Below are positions 42,761 to 52,184 of a DNA stretch of 64,000 bases, piece after piece; within the stretch, counting starts at the first letter, position 1, and every line of letters begins with the position of its first letter. The position numbers and the translations under genes were made by a program. The stretch comes from Verrucomicrobiales bacterium (GTDB lineage Bacteria; Verrucomicrobiota; Verrucomicrobiia; Verrucomicrobiales; DEV007): contig JARGPI010000017.1 of the NCBI GenBank assembly GCA_029213005.1, positions 94,740 through 158,739 of the forward strand, given 5' to 3'. Below the pieces are notes generated by a model, which saw nothing but the letters and a program-made list of their open reading frames with translations, did no database searches and was not told the DNA's origin.

Positions 42761-43306
42761 TCAGACCCGGGCCGTTTTCCGCGAGAGGACCTCCAGAATC
42801 GCCTCCGGATCGTTGGCTTTGGATAAATTTTCGCGGGTCTCCGCGCTGTTGAGGATCTTGGCGATCGCGGCAAGTGTCTTCAGATGAAGGGTGTATTGGG
42901 ACTGGGGGACCACGAAAAGCACCACAAAGTGAACCGGAGCCCGGTCCAGAGAGCAAAATTCGATTCCCTCGGTCGATTTCCCGAAAATCATCGCCACTTT
43001 ATCGATATCCTCCGAGAAACAATGCGGGATGGCGACACCGTTCCCTATCCCCGTGCTGCGCTGATCCTCGCGCTCTTTCAGCGCTGTCAGAACCGCTTCG
43101 CGACTCTCCGTGGGCAGGGCATCTTCGGCTACGAGGTGGTCAACCAGCTCGACAATCGCGGGCCAGTGTTCCTGAGAGACCATCTCTGCAACCACTCGAT
43201 TCGGTGATAGTAGTCCGGCCAGTGTCATTTGTTTGAAAATACCATCAGCGGTAGTGAGGGCGATGATAATCATTGTCTCAAACGGATCAAGTTGGATTTT
43301 TGACAA
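42761..43306 (-). CDS. PTS EIIA component, PtsN/fructose type
   Basis: The 181-residue product has the fructose/nitrogen EIIA domain, with the phosphorylated His in NGVAIPHCFSEDIDKVAMIFGKS and the following PVHFVVLFVVPQSQYTLHLKTLAAIAKIL. Such proteins are phospho-relays, either for sugar uptake or as regulators of nitrogen or potassium metabolism (PtsN). No EIIB/EIIC is nearby, so a regulatory role is more likely. The TTG at 43306 gives an unusual hydrophobic N-terminus; the internal ATG at 43228 gives MTLAGLLSPNRVVAEM, matching typical PtsN starts, and may be the true start. Confidence 0.85.
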   Translation of the reverse strand: MSKIQLDPFETMIIIALTTADGIFKQMTLAGLLSPNRVVAEMVSQEHWPAIVELVDHLVAEDALPTESREAVLTALKEREDQRSTGIGNGVAIPHCFSEDIDKVAMIFGKSTEGIEFCSLDRAPVHFVVLFVVPQSQYTLHLKTLAAIAKILNSAETRENLSKANDPEAILEVLSRKTARV

Positions 43307-43359
43307 CCCGACTTTGACATTCCACCGGTTCGCGGTGACAGAAAGGATCGAGGAAAGAA

Positions 43360-43836
43360 ATGAGCAAGAAGAGCGTACTTTTCATCTGCACAGGCAATGT
43401 GTGTCGCAGTCCGATGGCAGAAGGTCTATTTCGTCAACTCGTCGAAGAGTCCGGCGAAGACATCACCGTCGCTTCGGCTGGAATCGGGGCCATGGATGGC
43501 GCTCCGCCCAGCGCCAATTCGGTTGATGCGATGAACGAAGAGGGGATCGATATCTCCGCCCAGCGCTCTCAAATGCTGATCCCACCGATGGTTGAGGAGT
43601 TCACTCACATTTTCGGAATGGGCCGCGGCCACATCGAATTGATTCGCAATTACTTTCCCGGCAGCGTTGAAAAGACCTTTGTGCTTCGTGAGTTTTTGGG
43701 AGATGGCGACCTCGATCTCGATGTTCCCGATCCGATCGGAATGGATCTTGAGGAATACAAGCGGTGTCGCAATTTGATCAAAGAAGCGATGCCCGGGATT
43801 TTGAAATTCGTAATTTCCGGCGATTTAGAGGCGTAA
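43360..43836 (+). CDS. Low-molecular-weight protein-tyrosine phosphatase
   Basis: The 158-residue protein has the P-loop CTGNVCRS near the N-terminus (CX5R) and the general-acid Asp in DVPDPIGMDLEEYKRC, the usual LMW-PTP layout. It removes phosphate from phosphotyrosine and, in bacteria, often controls polysaccharide export kinases. Arsenate reductase is the main alternative in this fold, but the DPIG motif favours the phosphatase. It is divergent from the EIIA gene and ends about 60 bp before the locus D repeat array. Confidence 0.9.
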   Translation: MSKKSVLFICTGNVCRSPMAEGLFRQLVEESGEDITVASAGIGAMDGAPPSANSVDAMNEEGIDISAQRSQMLIPPMVEEFTHIFGMGRGHIELIRNYFPGSVEKTFVLREFLGDGDLDLDVPDPIGMDLEEYKRCRNLIKEAMPGILKFVISGDLEA

Positions 43837-43890
43837 GTTAGCCTGAACCCGTCATGGGTTCGTTTGAGGCGTTATGCGACAGTGATTGCG

Positions 43891-43950
43891 GACTGTACAG
43901 GGTACAATCTCAAACTGTACCCTGTACAATCCACGATTGTAACCTGTTTC
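43891..43950. repeat. 22-bp phased palindrome array, locus D (three units)
   Basis: GTACAGGGTAC at 43895, GTACCCTGTAC at 43917 and the degenerate GTAACCTGT at 43939 follow at 22-bp steps, with mixed orientation. The array ends 8 bp before the start of the planctomycete-type cytochrome gene, so it covers the place where a promoter or ribosome-binding region would be. Confidence 0.85.
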
Positions 43951-43957
43951 TGTCGCT

Positions 43958-46930
43958 ATGACGCACCGTTCCACTGCTCTTGTTCTCTCAATTTTCATCC
44001 TGATCGGCAGATCGGAGGCGGCGGAGGTCAGTTACGCTTCGGATATTCAGCCTCTTTTTGCTGAAAAATGCTACGAATGCCATGGTCCTGATAAGCAAAA
44101 GGGCGATCTGCGGCTCGACGATCGCGAGAGCACTCTGAAATCCCTCTCCGAAGATGAGCTGATCCATCGACTCACCACCGACGATCCCGACGAGCAGATG
44201 CCTCCCAAAGGTCCGCGCCTCTCCAGCGGGCAAATCGCCACGATTCGGAGCTGGGCTGATGCCGGTGCTCCATTCGAAAAACACTGGGCCTACCGATCGC
44301 TTTCCACAAACCCTCCGCCCAAAGTGAAAGCAAAAGACTGGGTGAGGAATCCCATCGATCAATTTGTCCTTTCCCGACTTGAGCAGGAAAAAATCGCTCC
44401 ATCCCCCGAAGCGGATCGATCAACCTTGATCAAACGTCTCTACTACGACCTCACCGGACTGCCGCCGTCTCCGGAGGCCGTTGATGAATTTCTGGCCGAT
44501 ACCGATCCGAAGGCTTACGAGAAAAGGGTCGATTCTCTACTGGCGTCGCCTCACTTCGGGGAACGCTGGGGGAGGCACTGGCTCGATAAAGCCCGCTACG
44601 CCGACTCCGATGGATATGAAAAGGACCGTCCCCGACCTAACGCCTGGCACTACCGTGACTGGGTGATCGATGCGATCAACGGCGATATGCCGATGGACCA
44701 GTTCACGATCGAACAACTCGCCGGTGATTTATTGCCCGGTGCCACTCTCGATCAATTGCTCGCGACCGCTTTTCATCGCCAAACCCTGACCAACACCGAA
44801 GGCGGGACTGATAAAGAGGAATTCCGGACCGAAGCCGTCTTCGACCGGACCGAGACGACCGCCACGATTTGGCTCGGGCTCACCATGAACTGTGCGCGCT
44901 GTCACAACCATAAGTATGACAAAATCGAACAGGTCGAATACTACCAATTATACGATTTTTTCAACAACGGCGACGAAACCACTTTTAAAAAACCGCGGTC
45001 CGAAGCGGCGATGGCGAACTATGTCAAAGCCCGCGCCGAACACTCGGAAAAGTTAAAAGCTATCAATAAACGGATCGATGTCGCGAAGGCCGGTTATGAG
45101 TCTGTCTATCGTGAATGGTTGGCCGGATTCGAAAGTGGTGAAAAAGCCAAATACTATACTTTGAAAAACACCGCGGTGCAGGCAGATGTCGCCGGCGTCA
45201 GTTTCGATGTCGATAGCGCCGGGGTGGTTCTCGCCGGTGGGGAAAACCCGTCGACGCCTGTGATTTATCACCTCGAGGCGGCAACTCCGTCCGTCGCTAA
45301 ACCCGTTACGGCGATCCGGCTCGATGCCCTCACTCACGACAGTCTCCCGCGTAAAGGTCCCGGAAGACCCGCTCACGGAAATTTTGTCATCTCGGAAATT
45401 GAAATGGCTCTCGATGGGAAGCCACTGGCGTTTTCCGCTGCCACCGCCGATTTCTCTCAGGGAGGTTGGCCCGTCGCCCGCTTAATCGATGGTAAAAAAG
45501 ATTCCAAAAACGGATGGGCGATATCCAATCAGATGGGGAAACCGCACTGGGCGGTATTGCATCTCGAAACTCCCCTGACCGTTACTGATGGACAGAAGCT
45601 GGTCGCAACTCTCCATCAAAACTATGGGGCCGAACACACCGTTGGCCGCTTTCAGATTCGCTTAATGTCAGGTAGAGAAAGAGATGCCTCTCTACCCAAA
45701 GAATTACGTTCCGCTCTGGCGAAAGAAGACCGGGCAGGGAAAGACGAAACGCTGCTGAAGAACCACTTTTTCAAAACCGCCTATCCCGCAACCGCTCCGC
45801 TGGAGAAAGAAAAGGCGGAGCTCGTGAAAAAAGCCCCCGTTGAGCCGGTCGATCAACTCCCGGCGATCGCTCAAGTCGAGAAACGTCGCGAGACCCGGCT
45901 TTTGGAGCGGGGGAGTTTTCTCAGTCCCGGGGATTCCGTGGTTCCTGCCGGATTGACCGTACTGCCGGAAATCAAAGGCCGGGAGGAGGGTAAACTTGAT
46001 CGTCTCGACCTCGCAAACTGGCTGGTCTCTCCGGAAAACCCACTGCCGCCGCGGGTCCTCGCAAATCACGTCTGGGAGAAGCTGTTCGGTGAAGGGCTGG
46101 TGCGGACGATGAATGATTTTGGAGTTCGCGGGGAAAAACCGACTTATCCCGAATTGCTGGACTGGCTGGGGCGGGAGTACCGTCGTCTCGGTTGGAGCCG
46201 GAAAGCCTTGATCAAAACAATCGTGCTTTCCTCTACCTACCGCCAGTCTTCGAAACACCGGGAGGAGATGCTCGAGCGCGATCCCGATAATCATCTGCTA
46301 TACCGGCAGAACCGCTTCCGGGTTGAAGCGGAAATTGCCCGGGATCTGTGTCTATCGGTTGCCGGGCTGATTTCCGATAAAGTAGGTGGGCCCAGTGTCT
46401 ATCCTCCGCTCCCACCTGAAGTGGCCGCGCTCAGCTACAATAACAATTTCAAATGGAAAGACAGCGAGGGCGAGGACCGGTATCGGCGCGGTATGTATAC
46501 CTTTTTCAAGCGAACTTCGCCGCATCCTAATTTGATCGCCTTTGATTGTCCCGACTCCAATACCAGTAATGTGAAACGGCGCACTTCGAATACTCCGATT
46601 CAAGCGCTCACGATGTTAAACAACGAAGTGTATATCGAAGCCTCACAAGCCTTTGCAAAGCGGATCTTGAATCTGGAAGCGAAGAACGACTTGGACCGCA
46701 TGGAGCAGGCGATTCGTCTATGCACCCTTCGCGAATTGACCGCCGATGAACTGAAATCCTTTTTGTCCCTGCTCGAAGCCAGTCGCAAGTGGTATCGGGA
46801 AAATCCGGGCGAGGCCGCCAAAATAACAGGGAGCCACCCGGTTCCGGAAATTTCCGCCCCTGAAAACGCCGCCTGGGTAGCGGTTGCCCGGATCGCATTA
46901 AATCTCGACGAATTAATTACCAGAGAATAG
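43958..46930 (+). CDS. Planctomycete-type cytochrome c protein with DUF1549 and DUF1553 domains
   Basis: The 990-residue exported protein (signal STALVLSIFILIGRSEAAEV) starts with a planctomycete cytochrome c domain (YASDIQPLFAEKCYECHGPDKQKGDLRLDD, haem motif CYECH). DUF1549 (NPIDQFVLSRLEQEKIAPSPEADRSTLIKRLYYDLTGLPPSP) follows, with a second CxxCH in MNCARCHNHKYDKIE. The C-terminal DUF1553 runs from LANWLVSPENPLPPRVLANHVWEKLFGEG to RRTSNTPIQALTMLNNEVY. The middle, about residues 330-580, may be a carbohydrate-binding-like insertion. These proteins are abundant in Planctomycetes and Verrucomicrobia, often beside sulfatases, with unknown roles in polysaccharide use. The DUF1501 gene follows after 4 bp. 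Confidence 0.95.
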   Translation: MTHRSTALVLSIFILIGRSEAAEVSYASDIQPLFAEKCYECHGPDKQKGDLRLDDRESTLKSLSEDELIHRLTTDDPDEQMPPKGPRLSSGQIATIRSWADAGAPFEKHWAYRSLSTNPPPKVKAKDWVRNPIDQFVLSRLEQEKIAPSPEADRSTLIKRLYYDLTGLPPSPEAVDEFLADTDPKAYEKRVDSLLASPHFGERWGRHWLDKARYADSDGYEKDRPRPNAWHYRDWVIDAINGDMPMDQFTIEQLAGDLLPGATLDQLLATAFHRQTLTNTEGGTDKEEFRTEAVFDRTETTATIWLGLTMNCARCHNHKYDKIEQVEYYQLYDFFNNGDETTFKKPRSEAAMANYVKARAEHSEKLKAINKRIDVAKAGYESVYREWLAGFESGEKAKYYTLKNTAVQADVAGVSFDVDSAGVVLAGGENPSTPVIYHLEAATPSVAKPVTAIRLDALTHDSLPRKGPGRPAHGNFVISEIEMALDGKPLAFSAATADFSQGGWPVARLIDGKKDSKNGWAISNQMGKPHWAVLHLETPLTVTDGQKLVATLHQNYGAEHTVGRFQIRLMSGRERDASLPKELRSALAKEDRAGKDETLLKNHFFKTAYPATAPLEKEKAELVKKAPVEPVDQLPAIAQVEKRRETRLLERGSFLSPGDSVVPAGLTVLPEIKGREEGKLDRLDLANWLVSPENPLPPRVLANHVWEKLFGEGLVRTMNDFGVRGEKPTYPELLDWLGREYRRLGWSRKALIKTIVLSSTYRQSSKHREEMLERDPDNHLLYRQNRFRVEAEIARDLCLSVAGLISDKVGGPSVYPPLPPEVAALSYNNNFKWKDSEGEDRYRRGMYTFFKRTSPHPNLIAFDCPDSNTSNVKRRTSNTPIQALTMLNNEVYIEASQAFAKRILNLEAKNDLDRMEQAIRLCTLRELTADELKSFLSLLEASRKWYRENPGEAAKITGSHPVPEISAPENAAWVAVARIALNLDELITRE

Positions 46931-46934
46931 AGAA

Positions 46935-48425
46935 ATGAAACGCTACCACGATCTCGATCTTCAGGCGGAGTTGAATCACTCCCGTCGTTCCTTTCTCAAT
47001 ACTTCGGCCAGTGGGCTCGGTGGGATTGCACTGGCTAACCTGCTGCAGGATGATGGATTGATGGCCGCGCCTTCGGTGAATCCGCTTGAGCCGAAGTGCC
47101 CTCATTTTTCCGCGAAGGCGAAAAACTGCATCTTTATCTTCATGGCCGGGGCGCCCTCTCAGATCGATCTGTTTGATCCGAAGCCTAAGCTCAACGAGTT
47201 GGACGGTCAGCCGCTCCCCGATTCTCTCACCAAAAACGTTCGTTTTGCCTTTATCAAAAAGGAAACCGCAACGGTGATGGGCTCCAAACGGGTTTTCAGT
47301 AAGCACGGCCAATCGGGGATGGAATTCTCGGATCTGACGCCGCATATCGCGACCTGTGCTGACGATCTGCTCATGGTTCGGTCGCTTCATTCCGAGCAGT
47401 TTAATCACCATCCCGGCCAATTGATGATGCAGTGTGGTCGCGGTGTCTTTGGGTTACCCACCATGGGATCGTGGATGAATTACGGCCTGGGAAGCCCCTC
47501 GAAAAATCTTCCCGGCTATGTGGTGCTGAACAGCGGTCGTGGATCCAGTGGAGGGGCGACTCTCTGGCAGAGTGGATTTTTGCCTAGTACTTATGCCGGG
47601 GTTCTGTTCCGCGACCAGGGGGAGCCGGTCCTGAATTTGAGTAATCCCGACGGGTTGCCCGCGCACCTTCAGCGCGTCGGTCTCGATACGCTTCGCGACG
47701 TCAATCAGCAGCATTACGAGCGAATGCGGGACCCCGAAATTGCGAGTCGGATTGCCAGTTACGAGCTTGCTTACCGGATGCAAACGGCAGCTCCGGAGTT
47801 GATTGATTTCAGCTCCGAATCAAAAGCGACTCTCGATGCCTACGGTGTCGATCGGGCGGATCCGCCTAATGGATCTCGCGGAAAAGCAGCCAGCGGGAAC
47901 ACCGCACAGAGCTTTTCCCGAAACTGCCTGCTGGCCCGTCGCATAGTGGAACGGGGTGTGAGATTTGTTAATATCATCTACGCATCCTGGGATCACCACA
48001 GCAATATCGATAAGGAGATTACCTATAATTCGACAGTAGTTGACCAGCCGATAGCGGCGTTGATCAAAGACCTGAAAGAGCGGGGTCTACTCGACGAAAC
48101 GATGGTGGTCTGGGGAAGTGAATTCGGGCGGACGCCGCTCGGGGAAAACCGGAACGGAAGCAAAGTGGTAACGGGGCGGGACCATCACCCCTTCAGCTTC
48201 TCGATGTTTATGGCCGGTGGAGGATTAAAAGGTGGGCAGACCTACGGAAAAACCGACGATATTGGCTGGGGAATCGAAGAAAACCCCGTTCACATCAATG
48301 ACTTGCACGCCACGATGCTGCATCAGTTCGGGATCGACCACGAAAAGCTCACCTATCGCTTTCAAGGCCGCGATTTTCGACTCACCGACGTCGCCGGGAA
48401 AGTGATTCCCGAGTGGATCAGTTGA
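46935..48425 (+). CDS. DUF1501 family protein
   Basis: The 496-residue protein has a twin-arginine-type start (HSRRSFLNTSASGLGGIALANLL) and the DUF1501 pattern: KAKNCIFIFMAGAPSQIDLFDPKPKL, HNHPGQLMMQCGRG-like NHHPGQLMMQCGRG, and GRDHHPFSFSMFMAGGGLKGG near the end. DUF1501 is related to the alkaline-phosphatase/sulfatase fold. It is nearly always the partner of DUF1549/DUF1553 proteins, as here (4-bp gap), so the two probably act together. The reaction is not known. Confidence 0.95.
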   Translation: MKRYHDLDLQAELNHSRRSFLNTSASGLGGIALANLLQDDGLMAAPSVNPLEPKCPHFSAKAKNCIFIFMAGAPSQIDLFDPKPKLNELDGQPLPDSLTKNVRFAFIKKETATVMGSKRVFSKHGQSGMEFSDLTPHIATCADDLLMVRSLHSEQFNHHPGQLMMQCGRGVFGLPTMGSWMNYGLGSPSKNLPGYVVLNSGRGSSGGATLWQSGFLPSTYAGVLFRDQGEPVLNLSNPDGLPAHLQRVGLDTLRDVNQQHYERMRDPEIASRIASYELAYRMQTAAPELIDFSSESKATLDAYGVDRADPPNGSRGKAASGNTAQSFSRNCLLARRIVERGVRFVNIIYASWDHHSNIDKEITYNSTVVDQPIAALIKDLKERGLLDETMVVWGSEFGRTPLGENRNGSKVVTGRDHHPFSFSMFMAGGGLKGGQTYGKTDDIGWGIEENPVHINDLHATMLHQFGIDHEKLTYRFQGRDFRLTDVAGKVIPEWIS

Positions 48426-48468
48426 TGGAAACTCTTTCTTCCTGTGCTTCTTTTCAGGAATTCTTATA

Positions 48469-51400
48469 TCACACGGTGGCGTTGTCTTTTGATAACTGTG
48501 AAATCATTGCGGTATAGATATCGTTTGATAATATATCGAGCAAAGTCACTACCGTTGAGCCATCAAGCGTTAAGGCGAGTTGTTCATAGCTATCCTCCCG
48601 GTTTCTGTCCTCTGACCCAGCCTCCCAGAAAATGACAAAGCCATAACCGTTGTTGGGAACCACGTTTCTGGCTAATTCGTATTCAACGACTTGTTGGCCG
48701 TAATTCCCGGATAGGTCGAAGCGATCGATCAACGCTCCGTTCGGTCCGTTGGCGCGAATCTCTACGGTCAGTGTCCCGTTTTCGCCAAACAGCCTGTGCG
48801 TCTCGAGAAATTTGTAGACCAATGATATATTATCAGATTCCCCGGTTTCAGTGACAACCGGGGTTGCCTCTATAGTCACGGTTACCAATTGAGTTTCAAT
48901 GTTCCCGGCGCCATCAGTGGCGCTCACTGTGAAGGTGTCAGTGCCGATGAAACCTCCGTTTGGTGTGTAAGTCCAGGCACCGTTTGAGTCGATTGCCGCT
49001 ACGCCCTTGGCAGGGTCCGCACTGACGGTATATCCGGGAGTTGCCGAGCCGTCGGCTGAATCTGTAAAGGTAAGGGTTCCCGACACAGGGTTGTCTTCGG
49101 TACCTGTTCCGCTGGTGTCACCTGCGAAGGTGCCCGGATCATTGACCTGGTTCACTGTCACTGACACAACCTGGCTCTCCAGGTTTCCGTCGTCGTCGGT
49201 CGCACTTACGGTAAAACTGTCGGTTCCATTGAAATCTTCTGCCGGCGTGTATGTCCAGGCTCCATTGGAATCGATCGAAGCGCTTCCGTTGCCCGGGTCG
49301 CTGGTGATGAAGTACCCCGGAGTCGTTGCTCCATCTATCGCGTCGGCAAAGGTCAATGTTCCGGTCAGGTCACTATCTTCAGTCCCTGAACCACTGACAT
49401 CACCGGTGAAGGTCCCGGTATCATTGACTTGTTCGACCGTTACATTGACCACGATGTTATCCGTGGCCCCGTACGCGTCTGTGACTTGAACCGTGAAGCT
49501 GTCATTTCCGTTAAAATTCCCGGTTGGCGTGTAGGTAATGGTCGGAGTAGCGCCTGTGCCGGAAACGGTGGCGGTGCCGTTTGAGGCTTCACCACCTGAG
49601 AGTAAACTCCAGGTCAATGTGTCGCCCGCATTTGCATCGGTCGCGTCAATTGTCGGGGCAACAAAGCTGGTCGGCGATCCGTCTTCACTCATGGTTACCG
49701 AGAGCGGGCTGTCACCCTGCGTGATGACAGGAGCTGTATTATCGTTATCGGTGATCGTCCCTGAAGCCTCGTCGGTAATATCGACACCCGCGCCGGAAGG
49801 GCTCAGGTTTGAGAGAGAAACGTTAAATGACTCAGTTGTCTCTAAGATCGAATCGTCGTTGGTTGTGACGGTGAAGGTTTGGTTTTCCCCGGCGGTTCCT
49901 GCGAACGTTAGAGTTGTCGACGCCGTCGGGCTCGCACTGATATTGAAGTTCGAAATAGAGACGGCTCCGGTGCCATCTCTGTTCACGATATTGTTTGCAA
50001 ATCCAAACATCAGGACGTCGACATCGGAGATGCTGTCTATCTCAAGTGAACCACCCGTGGAAGCGTTTTCCGCGATGTAGTCACTGATATCAAACGTCAT
50101 CGAGTATGAATCCGTGATGGAGGAACTGGTGGAGTTTGTGAATGAGGCAACTGCCGTCCCTGCGGAGCCATTCTGCGCGCCATTATTCCCTGATAAATTG
50201 GCGCTGAGATAACCATTGTTTTTCCACTGCGATTGAATATTTCCGTTTGCTACACCAGTATTGAAAAGTTGATTGTTTGTCGGCGTCCCGTCCTCTTTCA
50301 ACAGGTGGGAATGAAAGTAAACGGTCGAACCTGCCCCTATTTCGTAGTCGAATGAAACCGTGATTAGATTCAGGTTTGGATCGAGCGAATCAACCGTTAG
50401 CACTTGTGCGACTAAGCCTTCATTAACCCTCTCATCGGTGTTGCTGGTGCCTTCTCCGGTACCGGGATTCGAAAGGGTTCCTCCCGAAGTATCGATTTCC
50501 CAGAGAGACGCGCTACTAAAGGCATGCCAGCTGCCGGAGTCGGCATTCGCTGTGGTAATTCTCGATGAAGTTTGAACCGCTCCTGTCGAAAAATTATCAG
50601 TTAATAAAGTTTCAGTGCCGGCATAGTCAATGTTTCCGCCTGTTGCCGTATCGTCCGCAAAATCGACATCGACCGTGAAACCTCCCGGCACCTCTTCGTC
50701 GAGTGTTGCAGTGAAAGTGATGGTATCTCCTTCGACTACGGTTTCATCGCTGATTGATAAGGTTGCGTAGTGTTTACCCTCGAGGCTCCCGGCAATGGCG
50801 CCTTGAGCCTGGTTATCAGCCACAAACCGACGCTCACCCTCTTCGAAAATGCCATATAACAAATCGCTGGAGCGGGCGGTATCATAGATATCTTCCAATC
50901 CAAGGACGTGGCCCTGTTCGTGGGCCAGAACACTCAGAAGATCGATCCCGGTAAACCCGCTTTCGCCGAGCTCCTGAGGTGTTTCATCGATAAACCACTC
51001 CATACCGGCAGCATCGTCATCAATGTAGACGTTGGAACCCTCGGCGTAGCCAAGTGCGGCACCTTCGAGTTCGACAATGTGATACTCAATCTCATTGAGT
51101 GCGTCGATCTGTTCGGCAGTCAGGCCGGAATTGATCCAGTGCTGCCCGGCGGCATCGGCTATCACACTGAGAATGTCGGTCGTGATTGGCAGATTGGCGA
51201 GAGGGACGTCGACGGTGCTCTGAGCCGCCGATTCCCCGGCGAGACGCTCTAAGGTAGCGGAATCGCTGATTTCGAGGGGCGCATCAGTGATCAGATCGAT
51301 TCCGAGCTGCTCGGATGGGAGAAGGGGAAACGAAATGGTGGTCCCGAAGTTATGACTCTGTCCTGACAGCTGATCGCTATCAACTTCCGTTTCATACCCC

Positions 51401-51810
51401 GATGCCCCCTCCGGAACGGTGACATTGATTCGCGATGCCTCGAGATTCAGGAGCAAGTCTGCCTGGTGTTCATCGAGACCGGCGTTATTCACTTCGTTCG
51501 CTAGATCCTCAATTTCTGAAGGAGTGAGGTTGTTGAAGCTGGCCAAAATGATTTCATCACTGACACCCTGTGCGTCATCTGATTGAATTGCCCCCGAACC
51601 AAAATCTTTAATCGTCGAAAAGGAGTTCCCGCCAGTGGCGTCAGGAGTCACCGATTCTTCGCTCACCGAAGCATCCGGCGCATCGATTGGAGCTCCTGAG
51701 AAAAGAATTCTGGATTCAAGAGATTCGGCGATGTATTCACGACTTTTTGTCACTGCCTTTTCTCCGGCTGGCGATTCGTTCTGCTTGTTCTTCGTTTTCC
51801 AAAATTTCAT
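48469..51810 (-). CDS. Giant exported surface protein with LEPR-like motif, metalloprotease-like region, split Calx-beta and cadherin/VCBS-like repeats
   Basis: From the ATG at 51810 (MKFWKTKNKQNESPAG) the protein is 1113 residues. Near residue 35 is LESRILFSGAP, an LEPR-like N-terminal motif common on exported proteins of this group. A matrixin-like site LLSVLAHEQGHVLGLEDIYD (HExxHxxGxxD) follows. A Calx-beta domain starts with ATLSISDETVVEGDTITFTATL but is interrupted after NIDYAGTETLL by about 240 residues and resumes at TTLTFAGTAGENQTFTVTTNDDS. Three cadherin/VCBS-type repeats follow (YTPTGNFNGNDSFTVQVTD, YTPAEDFNGTDSFTVSATD, YTPNGGFIGTDTFTVSATD) and a C-terminal unknown domain. It is likely an adhesin or exported protease. 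An ATG at 51894 gives 28 residues that do not fit a start. Confidence 0.85.
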   Translation of the reverse strand: MKFWKTKNKQNESPAGEKAVTKSREYIAESLESRILFSGAPIDAPDASVSEESVTPDATGGNSFSTIKDFGSGAIQSDDAQGVSDEIILASFNNLTPSEIEDLANEVNNAGLDEHQADLLLNLEASRINVTVPEGASGYETEVDSDQLSGQSHNFGTTISFPLLPSEQLGIDLITDAPLEISDSATLERLAGESAAQSTVDVPLANLPITTDILSVIADAAGQHWINSGLTAEQIDALNEIEYHIVELEGAALGYAEGSNVYIDDDAAGMEWFIDETPQELGESGFTGIDLLSVLAHEQGHVLGLEDIYDTARSSDLLYGIFEEGERRFVADNQAQGAIAGSLEGKHYATLSISDETVVEGDTITFTATLDEEVPGGFTVDVDFADDTATGGNIDYAGTETLLTDNFSTGAVQTSSRITTANADSGSWHAFSSASLWEIDTSGGTLSNPGTGEGTSNTDERVNEGLVAQVLTVDSLDPNLNLITVSFDYEIGAGSTVYFHSHLLKEDGTPTNNQLFNTGVANGNIQSQWKNNGYLSANLSGNNGAQNGSAGTAVASFTNSTSSSITDSYSMTFDISDYIAENASTGGSLEIDSISDVDVLMFGFANNIVNRDGTGAVSISNFNISASPTASTTLTFAGTAGENQTFTVTTNDDSILETTESFNVSLSNLSPSGAGVDITDEASGTITDNDNTAPVITQGDSPLSVTMSEDGSPTSFVAPTIDATDANAGDTLTWSLLSGGEASNGTATVSGTGATPTITYTPTGNFNGNDSFTVQVTDAYGATDNIVVNVTVEQVNDTGTFTGDVSGSGTEDSDLTGTLTFADAIDGATTPGYFITSDPGNGSASIDSNGAWTYTPAEDFNGTDSFTVSATDDDGNLESQVVSVTVNQVNDPGTFAGDTSGTGTEDNPVSGTLTFTDSADGSATPGYTVSADPAKGVAAIDSNGAWTYTPNGGFIGTDTFTVSATDGAGNIETQLVTVTIEATPVVTETGESDNISLVYKFLETHRLFGENGTLTVEIRANGPNGALIDRFDLSGNYGQQVVEYELARNVVPNNGYGFVIFWEAGSEDRNREDSYEQLALTLDGSTVVTLLDILSNDIYTAMISQLSKDNATV

Positions 51811-52184
51811 GAGTGGTTGGGGTGGGATTGTTTGCGTGTAGGGATTTTTGGGGACAATGGTGGGGGATTTGAACACGATCGTACCTCGAACCAAAAGGTT
51901 CGTCTATCGGTCGTATGACCGATGCCTGACTCAGAAAATGGTCGCGATCCGGAAGGCTGGAGGGCGCGCCATTTGATTACCGCATTACCTGATGCGCTTC
52001 AGCTAATGACCTGCTGATCGCGTTTTTCTTCCGGGAAATCCGCGTGCCGAAGTCGAACCAAGTATTGAAGGGGAGGGCTTTTGAAAAGCGGGGTGGGGAT
52101 GTCTCAAAGAAATGGATTTGAGATGTTCTGCGCTTCCTGGGCTATAATTTTGATAATTAAGGCGGTCAAAGCGCAGTTTCTGAG
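51811..52184. other. 374-bp non-coding gap with leader element and possible hairpin
   Basis: This gap between the adhesin start and the histidine phosphatase stop holds the leader element described at 51881-51926 and a 7-bp stem (TCTCAAA 52102-52108 with TTTGAGA 52117-52123) without a U-run, possibly a weak terminator of the phosphatase gene. No other feature is seen. Confidence 0.5.
51881..51926 (-). promoter_or_regulatory. Leader element shared with the damaged sulfatase gene (copy 1)
   Basis: This 46-bp stretch matches 56556-56601 at 34 of 46 positions without gaps, including the blocks TCGTCTAT, GGTCGT and CCGATGC. Here it contains two perfect small dyads, ATCGGTC/GACCGAT (51908-51925) and GAACC/GGTTC. 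It lies 70 bp upstream of the giant surface protein start. A shared promoter, operator or structured 5' leader is likely. Confidence 0.6.
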
